From a miscellaneous Crenarchaeota group-6 archaeon AD8-1 (GTDB lineage Archaea; Thermoproteota; Bathyarchaeia; Bathyarchaeales; Bathycorpusculaceae), in contig LFWW01000002.1 in the NCBI GenBank assembly GCA_001273385.1, positions 62,001-126,000 on the forward strand: a stretch of 64,000 nucleotides of DNA, read 5' to 3'. Both the position numbers and the translations under genes were made by a program. Position 1 is the first letter of the stretch. Each line of letters starts with the position of its first letter. Below the pieces are notes generated by a model. That model searched no databases. It saw only the letters and a list, made by a program, of their open reading frames with translations, and was not told the DNA's origin. Below are positions 55,701 through 63,316 of this stretch, one piece after another.

Positions 55701-56185
55701 AAGCACAATTTCAAGGTTTCAATTACACAATGCCTGTGTCCAACATAAATCTGGGAAATTCATTTAGTTCCTATAAACAATTTTCTTCAATGTTAGAAAA
55801 GTTGAATAAGCAATTGGATCTAGGGGAAAAAATTGATGCAGTTGATGTCAAATACGTTGCTCTAAAGGTTTTAACAACTCATTTTATAAGGGACATTTCG
55901 GGCAACCTTCGTGCTTTTTCAACTCAAGCTTTTAGATGTAAATCTTGCAACAAACGTTTTCGTAGGTTACCATTACATGGAAAATGTTCTTTCTGTAAGG
56001 GTCCTTTGACCCTTACTGTGTATCGTGGAGGAATAGAAAAATATTTAGATGCAGCTCAGCAGTTAATCGATACTTATGCTCTACCAGATTATTATTCCCA
56101 GAGAATCGCTTTGATAAAAGAAGAAATTGCTACTTTATTTGACAATAATAAGCCAAAACAATTAAGTTTATTGAAATTCACATAG
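52784..56185 (+). CDS. polC: DNA polymerase D large subunit DP2
   Basis: This catalytic subunit of about 1133 residues contains no intein. N-terminal conserved parts include YFAGPIRSAGGTDQALTLVV. The double-psi beta-barrel active site has the acidic run KRRDCDGDEDAILLAL (about residue 880). Zinc ribbons occur at about 641-695 (CPVC, CNKC, CPRC, CPTC) and 1051 (CKSC, CSFC). The C-terminus QLSLLKFT resembles a PCNA-binding motif. An ATG four codons earlier (52772) is an alternative start. DP1 is encoded upstream in the same replication region. Confidence 0.97.
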   Translation: MSNYYKNYIQTLESDIKKLYDIAIIARSKGLDPSLTPECVIAKDIADLVEGLIGPKGVAKSIRKLNAIFQREEIAFKIAEEIIEGKFGKLNPESSAEQAIRTALAIFTEGLTAAPIQGISQVKIKINSDQSEYLAIYFAGPIRSAGGTDQALTLVVGDFVRRLLGLDKYKPTTDEINRFVEELRLYERAVGRFQYHIPDEELKRALILLPVEVTGTESDKVEVSSYRNLPRIETNNVRGGALRVVNDGIVGRAPKVLAIIEKLGFQGWDWLKSFQIKSTKKSAGFMDDVIAGRPIFSFPSRIGGFRLRYGRSRNTGLAAVGIHPSTMLVLDNFLAGGTQLRLQLPGKGGVTMPVDYLEPPIVLLKDGSVVQVFAKEYIRIKDKIKKILFLGDILISYGDFLYTRKNLSPSGYVEEWWVKDLNLAIAKKHNGSINKASAKINFDPKRLADLLNYPFEYKPTFEEAKSLSVYFKIPLHPSFIFYWSNLTNIDEVLLLRDWLFASKVCNITNKKSLIEGYFNKRVSDLLQKIFLPFTIYQDKILIKGETAKSFCLNLGYASRKKDCITSTSVLKYLNSITQIRIMNKAPTYVGARMGRPEKAKRREMHPLVHVLFPVGLAGGPRRDLIKASEQRSVFINLGTRKCPVCKTFTLKIICNKCGTKTLSETICPRCGANLKSFNCPTCKIKGVSYQRQAVNFNSLIKTACQKIGTKTPKILKGVKGLTNEDKMPEALEKGILRAKYNLSVYKDGTIRFDATNAPLTHFKPSEIGIDIDTLKSLGYSFDINGDSLFSSNQIIELKIQDIVIPKIAAKYFLQVANFIDELLANVYDLRTFYNVKRIEDLIGHSIMGLAPHTCVSVLGRIIGFTELNVCYAHPIWHSAKRRDCDGDEDAILLALDILLNFSRFYLPNQIGGIMDAPLLLTPFINTQEVQRQAHDLDVDKNYSVEFFNKTYDQLDSKVLSPIIDLIGHRLGTEAQFQGFNYTMPVSNINLGNSFSSYKQFSSMLEKLNKQLDLGEKIDAVDVKYVALKVLTTHFIRDISGNLRAFSTQAFRCKSCNKRFRRLPLHGKCSFCKGPLTLTVYRGGIEKYLDAAQQLIDTYALPDYYSQRIALIKEEIATLFDNNKPKQLSLLKFT

Positions 56186-56260
56186 AAAGCTTTTCTATTT
56201 TAAAGTACTTTCTATATTTGGTGATTATTAATAAAAGAAGTTTTTCACCCAAAAGCCTAT

Positions 56261-56494
56261 TTGAGAAAAGTTAGAAACGTAAAAACAGGTCTTAAAGCTA
56301 GGACTAAAATCCTTTTTGCTTTGGAAAAAGAATCATACAATGCACTTTTTTTAAGCAATATTTCTTCTTTATCTTATTCTGTTGTATTATATCATCTCAA
56401 TCTTTTAAAAAAGGAAAATATTGTGAAGAGGGGAAGAAAAAGACCCTACTACTGGTTGCTTACTGGAATAGGACAAAAGAAGCTTATTCCTTAA
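56261..56494 (+). CDS. Small ArsR-like winged-helix protein
   Basis: This 77-residue protein is a single winged helix: KARTKILFALEKESYNALFL, SSLSYSVVLYHLNLLKKENI and VKRGRKRPYYWLLTGIGQKK. It starts at TTG without a strong ribosome-binding site. A similar small regulator follows DP2 in other archaea as far as I recall; its targets are unknown. Confidence 0.8.
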   Translation: MRKVRNVKTGLKARTKILFALEKESYNALFLSNISSLSYSVVLYHLNLLKKENIVKRGRKRPYYWLLTGIGQKKLIP

Positions 56495-56635
56495 GATGAT
56501 ATTTATTGAAATTTATGATCAATCATACTATATTGCTACTTTCTGCTTTTAGTATGTTTTTCAACTAATTTTTTAATATACTTCTATGACAAAAGTTTAA
56601 TATTTGACCCAATCGTTTTTGAATGGGGTATTAAT

Positions 56636-56806
56636 ATGAGCAGAAAGCGAAAAGATACTAGCCCAATGCCGGCTGCTAGTGCAGGTCTTCTAAGATTCTT
56701 TGAAGAAGAAACTGAAGGTATAAAAATTAGGCCTGAATTTTTGGTCATACTCGCAATAATTGTAATAGTCAGTTCCGTTCTTGCAAATGTATTTTTTGCA
56801 GTTTAG
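56636..56806 (+). CDS. secG: Preprotein translocase Sec61-beta subunit
   Basis: This 56-residue protein has the archaeal Sec61-beta pattern: a basic polar N-terminus (SRKRKDTSPMPAASAGLLRF), FEEETEGIKIRPEF, then one C-terminal membrane helix (LVILAIIVIVSSVLANVFFA). It starts at ATG 56636, with GGGGTATTA upstream. It is the tail-anchored small partner of SecY and SecE. Confidence 0.92.
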   Translation: MSRKRKDTSPMPAASAGLLRFFEEETEGIKIRPEFLVILAIIVIVSSVLANVFFAV

Positions 56807-56811
56807 GTTGA

Positions 56812-57096
56812 TTATTGATTTTTATCTTGTAAAATTTCGATTCTCTGAATTGAGTCTAAATGTAAAAATATGTCTCCTCTCTCTTCTCTGCTTGCTACCT
56901 GTGGAATAGGCTGAGCTATGGTTGCTCTTAATATTATTGCTTCAACTTCTGATATCCATATTCCAGAAGGTTTTTGAGTTACAGCAGATAAAATTCCTTC
57001 AAAACCATATGCTGGATCTATAATTACCCTTACTTTTTTGCCTATGTTTCTTTCAAGCATGTAGTTTATTGAAGGTGGCATTTTTTTGTCTGACAT
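56812..57096 (-). CDS. Sm-like (LSm-fold) small protein
   Basis: This 94-residue protein has LERNIGKKVRVIIDPAYGFEG, then SGIWISEVEAIILRAT, and IFLHLDSIQRIEIL. These resemble the strands of an LSm/Sm barrel (N-x-GK-x-VRV and G-x-L), but the usual Sm2 R-G-N motif is absent. It may bind RNA as a ring, but this is tentative. It is convergent with sec61-beta. Confidence 0.6.
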   Translation of the reverse strand: MSDKKMPPSINYMLERNIGKKVRVIIDPAYGFEGILSAVTQKPSGIWISEVEAIILRATIAQPIPQVASREERGDIFLHLDSIQRIEILQDKNQ

Positions 57097-57358
57097 AGAC
57101 TTTGCAACATAGCCTTCGCGGAATCAATATGTTCTGTATTATTAAGATAAAACAATTACTCCTTAGAGGAATTATTAATTCATGGAGTTTTTTCATCATA
57201 TATTCTTTCTATGTTTGATCAATTTGATATTTAAATATCAAATTTTCTATTTTTTCTATATTAATTATAACTTATTTTGTAATATCTTTTATTTTTTATT
57301 TTTTATTTTTAGTTAATTTTTATTAATTCCTTTTGACTCCTTTTAAACGATCCTTTAG

Positions 57359-59191
57359 GTGAAGAACGTGGTAGATACTCCCTCTCTAAATCATTCAATG
57401 AATAAGGCAATAAAACATTATTCATCCATGTTCTTCTTACCCTCATTAAAGAAATCTCTATTATTATTGATGCTTTTTTGTATAGGCTTTATTGGCTTTT
57501 GTTATTTTCTTCTATTTCTATCGTTTGAAGGATTAATATATAGTCTTTTTTTGGGCTTTTCTCTTTTTTCTTCTACTCTAATTTTAGATTATTTCATAAG
57601 CAATTATATTTTGAGAACAGATCCTATTTATATTCTAAGAAGGACATTGGCTGTTTCAATATTTTGTTGGTTAATCTGGTTTATTTTTCTTCTTTTAGGA
57701 CTAATATTTAGTCTTATATTCGACCCTCTAATTTGGCTAAAAATAGCTTTGTTAGGTTTTGCTGCAGTATTAACATTTAGATTTGTAATTTTTCTTTCCA
57801 CCTCATCATTAGGAACTATTCAACGCTTGGTTTCTTCTTTTATTCAGCCTTTAGCAAATATCCTCATTTTGATAGGATTTTGGGAGACGATGTTTACTTC
57901 TATATATTTTACATTTTTTCCTTTTTTGATTATTTTCTCGATTATTAGTTTTTTTTCTGCAGCTCTGTTCCTTTTTTTAATTGATCAAATTGGAAAAAAG
58001 AATTATGATGTACATGCTATCCCTCTTTTTCGAGCATTCATGCTAAATTGGGTAGCTGGATTAAATGCTCCATTTGAAAAATTTCTTGAAAAATTAGGAA
58101 AAAACGCTCTTATAGAAGTAATGATTATGAAATTTGATTCATTCAAAACAAAAGCAGCTATACTGGTGCCTTTTGTTCATCCTGGGCCTTTTAAGAATAT
58201 AGGAAGCAGTCTATTACCTTCGCAACTAAAATATGAATTTGAAAAAAAATTCAATTGTGATGCTTGTGTTCCTTTAGGTATTCTCGGACATGAACTTGAT
58301 TTGGCATCTCAAACTCAAAATAAAAAAATAATTGACTCTGTTATTGATGCTTCAAATTTTATTACTACTGAAAGTGTAGCCAGTCCTTTTGTTAAAATAA
58401 ATATGGAAAATATTACTGCTTCGTGTCAAATTTTTGGAAAAACTGCACTTCTCTCTTTTACTTTAGCTCCTGAAACAACTGAAGATCTACCCCAAGAATT
58501 AGGTTTCTATGTTAGAAAAGAAGCCAAAAAACTTGGTATGAACTGTAGTATAATTATAAATGCACATAACAGTATAACTGATAAAAAAGAAATGGATCTT
58601 TCTCTTATAACACTAAAAGCTATTGCTTTAAAAAGTATAAAGAAAGCTCTATCATTACCTCATTATCCATTTGAAATAGGAATAAAAACTGTCTTTCCTT
58701 CTGAGTTCACTTTAAAGGACGGTCTTGGTCCTGGAGGAATAACCTCACTTGTAGTTAATGTTGCTGAACAAAAAACTGCTTATGTTGTTATTGATGGAAA
58801 TAACATGGTTTCCGGCTTACGGGAAAAAATTATTTCATGTCTTAAATCCAAAGGATTTCACGAGGCTGAAATATTTACCACAGATACACATGCGGTAAGT
58901 GCTATTGTTTTGGGTAGTAGGGGTTATCATCCGGTTGGAGAAGCAATGGATAAAACCCTTCTAATAAAATATATTTTAGACATAAGCCGAGATGCAGCAT
59001 TAACCTTGGAAGCTTGTAGATGTAAATGCGTTAAGATTCAAGTACCAGAAGTTCGAGTTATTGGTGAGGAAAGATTACACTCTTTATCAAATTTGGTTGA
59101 TTTGGCTCTTAAAAAGGCTAAAAAACTGGTTATACCGATCTTTGGAATTGAAGGGCTAATTCTTGTCAGCTTTTTAGCTTTTTTTTTGTGA
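57359..59191 (+). CDS. DUF2070-family membrane protein
   Basis: This 610-residue protein has six to seven hydrophobic helices in residues about 28-220. A large soluble part follows (VPFVHPGPFKNIGSSLLP at about 266; LGPGGITSLVVNVAEQKTAY at about 457; TDTHAVSAIVLGSRGYHPVG at about 516). One last membrane helix lies at the C-terminus. The HPGPF and DTHA motifs are typical of archaeal DUF2070, whose function is unknown. The histidine and aspartate pattern suggests a metal-dependent hydrolase. It starts at GTG. Confidence 0.88.
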   Translation: MKNVVDTPSLNHSMNKAIKHYSSMFFLPSLKKSLLLLMLFCIGFIGFCYFLLFLSFEGLIYSLFLGFSLFSSTLILDYFISNYILRTDPIYILRRTLAVSIFCWLIWFIFLLLGLIFSLIFDPLIWLKIALLGFAAVLTFRFVIFLSTSSLGTIQRLVSSFIQPLANILILIGFWETMFTSIYFTFFPFLIIFSIISFFSAALFLFLIDQIGKKNYDVHAIPLFRAFMLNWVAGLNAPFEKFLEKLGKNALIEVMIMKFDSFKTKAAILVPFVHPGPFKNIGSSLLPSQLKYEFEKKFNCDACVPLGILGHELDLASQTQNKKIIDSVIDASNFITTESVASPFVKINMENITASCQIFGKTALLSFTLAPETTEDLPQELGFYVRKEAKKLGMNCSIIINAHNSITDKKEMDLSLITLKAIALKSIKKALSLPHYPFEIGIKTVFPSEFTLKDGLGPGGITSLVVNVAEQKTAYVVIDGNNMVSGLREKIISCLKSKGFHEAEIFTTDTHAVSAIVLGSRGYHPVGEAMDKTLLIKYILDISRDAALTLEACRCKCVKIQVPEVRVIGEERLHSLSNLVDLALKKAKKLVIPIFGIEGLILVSFLAFFL

Positions 59192-59224
59192 GTTTTATTT
59201 TTAGTTTTTATTAAATTTTCAATC

Positions 59225-59728
59225 TCATTTTTTTGGCTTTCTTTTTAATATATTTCCGCAAATTGAACATTTATTTAACTTATACTTTGAATTATATTTT
59301 TTGTAACATGCAGGACAATATCTACTCCATTTGAGAATGCGTTTAATTCCAATCGTTGTGACAGGAATAAAATCAATTTTCATTTGTTTAGCAACATTCT
59401 GTATAGAATAATCATCTGTCACAACTTTGGGATTGAATCCTGTTTTTTTTAATTCAAGAGCTAATGCCAAAAGTTCCAGATCAGCTTCTGATAGTAAATG
59501 CGAGTCTCCTAGCATTTTTGCTATGTCTGCTGTTTTGATTTTAAATTCTTTTAGTGGGGTTCTAACTATAATTTTTTTGCTTTCAATAGCTAATTCAAGA
59601 CGCAGATTCAAAGTTGAATTAATTTTAATTTCTTCTTTAACTTTTGGGACAATGAAAACTCTTTCTTTCCAGGAAAAAGGATTATATCCTGATAAAAAAG
59701 CTGAGGTATCAACAACAAGCGTATGAAT
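59225..59728 (-). CDS. nob1: Nob1-type endoribonuclease (PIN plus zinc ribbon), non-standard start
   Basis: The protein trims the 3' end of pre-16S rRNA in archaea. A PIN domain begins VVDTSAFLSGYNPFSW and includes SEADLELLALALEL and VTDDYSIQNVA. A C-terminal zinc ribbon, CPACYKKY and CSICGNIL, follows. The first standard start (TTG 59611) would remove the first catalytic Asp. The conserved frame runs upstream, with ATT at 59728 just before HTLVVD and GTA at 59758, but no ATG, GTG or TTG. Its 5' end abuts or overlaps nadK. The true start is unresolved; 59728 is my estimate. Confidence 0.8.
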   Translation of the reverse strand: MHTLVVDTSAFLSGYNPFSWKERVFIVPKVKEEIKINSTLNLRLELAIESKKIIVRTPLKEFKIKTADIAKMLGDSHLLSEADLELLALALELKKTGFNPKVVTDDYSIQNVAKQMKIDFIPVTTIGIKRILKWSRYCPACYKKYNSKYKLNKCSICGNILKRKPKK

Positions 59729-59754
59729 ATTGCTTGATTTTTTATCTTCTTTTT

Positions 59755-60603
59755 TTACCCCATTCCCTTGAAAAGCAAACGACTCCTCATTCTTTGATAA
59801 AAATCATCTTCAAATCTAATGAAAGGAGTAATATTAGTAGAAAAAGAGACTGAAAAAATTGGAATTTCTGATTTTATTATCTGTCTATAATTTCCATCAA
59901 TCAAAATAAAAATTTTTTTAGGTCTAATTACTTTTATTGAAACCTTGGTTTTTGCTGAAAAAACTAATGAATGAAATAATGTTAAAGAACAAATAGGGGT
60001 TAGAACAAAAGCGTCAATTTCTTTATCTAAAATAGGACCTCCTGCTGAAAGAGAATATCCAGTTGAACCAGTTTGTGTAGCAAATATTACACCATCTGTT
60101 TGACATTTTAAAATTGGTTTATCATTCTTAAATATCTGCGCATAAAGAATCTTTGAGGTTTCTCCAGTAGAAATAACGATATCATTCAATGCATCTGGAA
60201 GTTTTTTATTACCTGCAGATATGGAAAGCTTTTTGGATTTCTCTATTTTGTATTTATTATCTAAAACCTTTTCTATGGCAATGAGTGCATCTTTTGGTTC
60301 AACTTCTGTAAGGAATCCCCTTACTCCCATGTTAATAGCTAGGATTGGAGGTTGGGGGTTGGGAGTTAAAATTCCTGCTCTGAGAATTGTTCCATCACCC
60401 CCTATGGTAATAATAAAATCCGTTTTCATTTTTGCAAGGGGAGCAAATCTTCGGGATTTATTCATTTTTTTAGAGAGACTATCCTCTATGAAAACTTCTA
60501 ATCCTTTCTCTTCTAGATATTCTGATATTTTATTAGCCAGAATTATTGCTTGAGTTTTGTCATACCTAGCAACAATTCCTACTTTTTTAAACAATTTTTT
60601 CAT
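59755..60603 (-). CDS. nadK: NAD kinase
   Basis: This 282-residue ATP/polyphosphate-NAD kinase has the catalytic IITIGGDGTILRAG (about residue 66), INMGVRGFLTEV (about 90), FATQTGSTGYSLSAGG (about 175) and LTPICSLTLFHSLVF near the end. It starts MKKLFKKVGIVAR. It is upstream of nob1 on the same strand and probably cotranscribed with it. Confidence 0.95.
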   Translation of the reverse strand: MKKLFKKVGIVARYDKTQAIILANKISEYLEEKGLEVFIEDSLSKKMNKSRRFAPLAKMKTDFIITIGGDGTILRAGILTPNPQPPILAINMGVRGFLTEVEPKDALIAIEKVLDNKYKIEKSKKLSISAGNKKLPDALNDIVISTGETSKILYAQIFKNDKPILKCQTDGVIFATQTGSTGYSLSAGGPILDKEIDAFVLTPICSLTLFHSLVFSAKTKVSIKVIRPKKIFILIDGNYRQIIKSEIPIFSVSFSTNITPFIRFEDDFYQRMRSRLLFKGMG

Positions 60604-61062
60604 TTCTCACTTTCCTAGGTTGGTTATTCTATGACCATTATTCTTCTAGTGTTTTTTATAATATCCTCTTTGTGTGTTTCTAAGGGTTTTCTTTCTATTC
60701 TTTTATATTTATCTTTTAGGAGATTTCTTCAACTGTTCCTCGTTAAATTTATTTTTCCTTATCTGATTTTACTAAAAAAAAATCAAAATATCGGTTTGTT
60801 TGGCAAACAGACATTCTTTCTAAAAATGTAGGGGCCAGTTAGCGTTGAGTAACGCCTTACAGCTTCTTTATTTTTAGGTAGATGTCAACGATAATTTTTA
60901 TTGTTCCGATCTACGACATGGAGGGTTTCTCCAAACCTTTCTAGATGGAAAAAAAGTTAACTTTTTTTTATTTTAAAATATAAATTGATTTAAATTTAAA
61001 ACAATGGCAAGTTTTTTATTATAAAAAGTATATTTTTGGTTAAGGCGATTTATTTGTCTAAC
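60604..61062. other. Intergenic region between nadK and the PH-domain gene
   Basis: This 459-bp stretch holds a hydrophobic frame without support, a small hairpin GCGTT-GAGT-AACGC (about 60842-60855), copy 1 of a 37-bp repeat (60884-60920), and GGTTT-CTCC-AAACC (about 60925). It marks the start of a block whose gene content is no longer housekeeping. Confidence 0.4.
60884..60920. repeat. 37-bp direct repeat, copy 1
   Basis: The repeat contains AACGATAATTTTTATTGTTC. It is identical to copy 2 at 61616 except for two adjacent bases. The core can form an 8-bp stem (AACGATAA/TTATTGTT with one G-T pair). It lies upstream of the PH-domain gene. Confidence 0.8.
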
Positions 61063-61611
61063 ATGAATAGTCTTTTGAAGTCAAATGAAAGAGTGTTGTG
61101 GAGTGGTAAACCTGTAAAAAACGCTTTTATAGCCACTGGCCTGGTGCCTATTCCATTTGGATTGGTTTTTTTGATATTCTCTCTTTTTTGGGTGTTTTCA
61201 GCATATTCTGCAGGAGCGCCAGGGTTTTTTACTTTGTTTGGGTTACCTTTTGTTCTTATTGGGATTGGATTGACTTTTGGTCCTTCGATATGGCAACTCT
61301 TGAGGTATCGCAATACAGAATACGCGATTACTAATCAGCGTGTAATAACTCAAACTGGAGCTATTGGCTTGGACACAAGATTTGTTGATTTCGACAAGAT
61401 TCAAGAAGTCTATGTAAAAATCGGTTTTTCCGATAAGCTTTTTGGAACAGGAAGTGTTTATGTTTTAACTGCAGGTTCAAACCTTTTTGGCTATAGAGGG
61501 CGATCTGGGTATGGATCTGGTGGCATGCGTCCTAGTCTGGCAGCCTTGAGAGAACCTTATAAAGTACAAAAAATTCTTCAAGAAGCTATAGAGACCGGAA
61601 AAAAGCCTTAA
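61063..61611 (+). CDS. Membrane PH-domain (bPH2-like) protein
   Basis: This protein of about 182 residues opens LKSNERVLWSGKPVKNAFIA, which is typical of membrane-linked bacterial-PH proteins. Two hydrophobic helices follow (about residues 29-51 and 58-78). The PH-like domain comes after them (TEYAITNQRVITQTGAIGLD; RFVDFDKIQEVYVKIGFSDK; FGTGSVYVLTAGS). A glycine-rich loop GYRGRSGYGSGG is unusual. An in-frame start at 61036 is possible. The gene lies between two copies of a 37-bp repeat, the second starting five bases after its stop. Confidence 0.82.
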   Translation: MNSLLKSNERVLWSGKPVKNAFIATGLVPIPFGLVFLIFSLFWVFSAYSAGAPGFFTLFGLPFVLIGIGLTFGPSIWQLLRYRNTEYAITNQRVITQTGAIGLDTRFVDFDKIQEVYVKIGFSDKLFGTGSVYVLTAGSNLFGYRGRSGYGSGGMRPSLAALREPYKVQKILQEAIETGKKP

Positions 61612-61615
61612 AAAA

Positions 61616-61652
61616 GTCAACGATAATTTTTATTGTTCCGATCTTTGACATG
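61616..61652. repeat. 37-bp direct repeat, copy 2
   Basis: It matches copy 1 at 60884-60920 at 35 of 37 positions, in the same orientation, and starts five bases after the PH-domain stop. Because it can fold as a stem-loop, it may also act as a 3' end signal. Confidence 0.8.
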
Positions 61653-61653
61653 T

Positions 61654-61892
61654 TTATCTAGTTTGTATGTAAGAAAATAAAATTATCTGTGATATTGATT
61701 CTTTTATTTTTATCAATGTCAATTTTGGTATTTTGGATTTACTTTCGATTATGTCGTAATAATATATTACATTGATTCTGTAATCGTCTTCTGATTCACC
61801 AGTGTATGTTTTCCGAACAGATTCACGAGTAACAAAAATACAAGAAGGATTAAGCAAACCAAACCAAGCTCTACCCTATCAAGAGTAGACAT
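61654..61892 (-). pseudogene. Possible frame-disrupted small membrane gene
   Basis: An ATG at 61892 opens a frame with a membrane helix (LDRVELGLVCLILLVFLLLV) that stops at 61767. An overlapping frame (open to 61654) continues with polar, protein-like sequence (ESEDDYRINVIYYYDIIESK; IPKLTLIKIKESIS). Joined by one frameshift they would make a small single-helix protein. Both halves are weak on their own, so this is tentative. Confidence 0.3.
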
Positions 61893-61914
61893 GCGCAACA
61901 AATTTGATAGATGT

Positions 61915-62121
61915 TTAATCTTTACTTTTATATGAGTTCCACGCTTCTGCAATCATAAACATCGATGCAATGAAAAAAATCGCAGAGTTTATAGTTATCT
62001 GTCCATCTGGGAGTCGGCTACCATCGGCTGTCCAAATGAAAAAAGTCATAAAATGAATTATTGCTACACCAAACATAATCCAACTTACAAGTCTTAAACC
62101 CGGAATCCCAATAATGTTCAA
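61915..62121 (-). CDS. Small two-helix membrane protein, unknown
   Basis: This 68-residue protein has two hydrophobic helices (about residues 10-31 and 42-58) around a polar loop (TADGSRLPDGQITINS) and a charged end (WNSYKSKD). It is the third gene of a minus-strand run of membrane genes with short gaps. No family is recognised. Confidence 0.6.
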   Translation of the reverse strand: MNIIGIPGLRLVSWIMFGVAIIHFMTFFIWTADGSRLPDGQITINSAIFFIASMFMIAEAWNSYKSKD

Positions 62122-62148
62122 ATCTTTTCTAATATTCTTGCCAGCAGA

Positions 62149-62307
62149 TTATGCAAGTGGAACGGTAATTACATAACACAATATTTTGAGAAAACAGGAA
62201 GCCATATTAATTGCTGAGTCAGTTCCATGAGTCGCTTCAGCTATAATACCTAAAAGATAACCTATGATTGATAATATTAGGCTTAATATTATTTTTAGTT
62301 TGACCAT
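62149..62307 (-). CDS. Very small membrane protein, 52 residues
   Basis: An ATG at 62307 opens a 52-residue frame (MVKLKIILSLILSIIGYLLG, then IIAEATHGTDSAINMASCF and LKILCYVITVPLA). It starts five bases after the stop of the four-helix gene upstream and ends 27 bases before the next one, so it fits an operon. It has two hydrophobic segments. It is short, but the placement supports it. Confidence 0.5.
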   Translation of the reverse strand: MVKLKIILSLILSIIGYLLGIIAEATHGTDSAINMASCFLKILCYVITVPLA

Positions 62308-62312
62308 CTTAT

Positions 62313-62774
62313 TTACACGTTCTCCGATTGTGGCTTTTTTGGGAAGAACTTTCTATAGGGAAGGAGAAGTCCAATCAGCGTTATGATCATAATTGGGATC
62401 GACTCCAACATCAAATAGGCGTCACCAACATAGCTAGCGTTATAGAGTGCCCTGCTCAATAAGAGGATAGGTACGAGCCACATGGTGTACCAAGCCCATT
62501 TTTCTCCCTTCTGGTAGCCTGTTATGGTAATCGCTATAACGAGAAAGGGCCAGCTCATTTTGAGCAAACCCAATGCTCCGTATAGCCACCGAACCATGTC
62601 AGTGGCTTCAGGGTTCAAAGTTTTGAGTTCATTCCAGGACATGCCTGTGATAACTTGAGAGTCGGTCTCAGCCAATCCGTCTGGAAAGAATAATTGCATA
62701 AACCCTACTACCACCCACAACACCCCTAGACCTAAGAAAATAATCCATGCATATTTTTCGTATACTCTTTCCAT
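62313..62774 (-). CDS. Four-helix membrane protein, unknown
   Basis: This protein of about 153 residues starts at ATG 62774 (MERVYEKYAWIIFLGLGVLW) with GGAG upstream; a longer frame begins at 62834. There are four hydrophobic helices (about 9-31, 70-88, 95-112 and 120-138) with an acidic loop (DGLAETDSQVITGMSWNELK). The coding DNA is richer in G and C than its surroundings, which may point to acquisition. No family function is recognised. Confidence 0.7.
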   Translation of the reverse strand: MERVYEKYAWIIFLGLGVLWVVVGFMQLFFPDGLAETDSQVITGMSWNELKTLNPEATDMVRWLYGALGLLKMSWPFLVIAITITGYQKGEKWAWYTMWLVPILLLSRALYNASYVGDAYLMLESIPIMIITLIGLLLPYRKFFPKKPQSENV

Positions 62775-62834
62775 TAGATTTGAATCTCCTGATATTGGGG
62801 GGTATCTTACTATTTGTATGTAATATTTTTCCAC

Positions 62835-63316
62835 TGGATTTTTTTCTATTTTTTAGAGAATGTCTATTTTCTTGTATTTTTTAGCATCAATTATGGGTAT
62901 ATTCCCCTTTTTTTTACGCGAAAATATGCGTACTCGTGTTTTCCTACTGTCTGATTAACTGGTAAAGTAGAATATAGAAAATCTGTTTAAACAATTCTTT
63001 GTATGATTTAGTGATTTAATAACACTCAAAAAATGGCAAGTAAAATTTCGGTGGATTGTGCGTCTATTCACCATGATAGAAGCCTCCTCTTTCTGTCATT
63101 GGATCGATTTGAAGCCTTTATCCTTTGTAATTTCCACTCGGTTGGCGCGCGCCAAACTCCCTTTTTTGATTGATTTTGACCTTTTGTTTAGAGTTTTTGT
63201 CCGCAAGAAAAAAGGAGCATGAAATTGAAAAAGTAATAAAGGTACCGAAAACTCGATCCTAAATCTATATATGGATGTTATTTAAAACTTTATTTAGATC
63301 GCAAATTGGTGGGAAA
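62835..63316. other. Non-coding region upstream of aIF5A with a GC-rich palindrome
   Basis: This 482-bp gap holds no convincing gene. It contains the perfect 14-bp palindrome TTGGCGCGCGCCAA (63142-63155) followed by CTCCCTTTTTT. That is odd for this AT-rich genome and may be a terminator or operator. A TATA-like CTATATATGG (about 63262-63271) before the aIF5A start is a probable promoter. Nothing else was recognised. Confidence 0.45.

Noticed and set aside
60631-60831. Hydrophobic plus-strand frame of 66 codons upstream of the PH gene
   Set aside because: It consists of Leu, Phe and Ile runs from T-rich DNA, with no ribosome-binding site and no neighbour support; likely chance.
62881-63110. 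C/D-box guide RNA in the gap before aIF5A
   Set aside because: A CTGA and an ATGATAG can be found, but spacing and a second box pair are missing.
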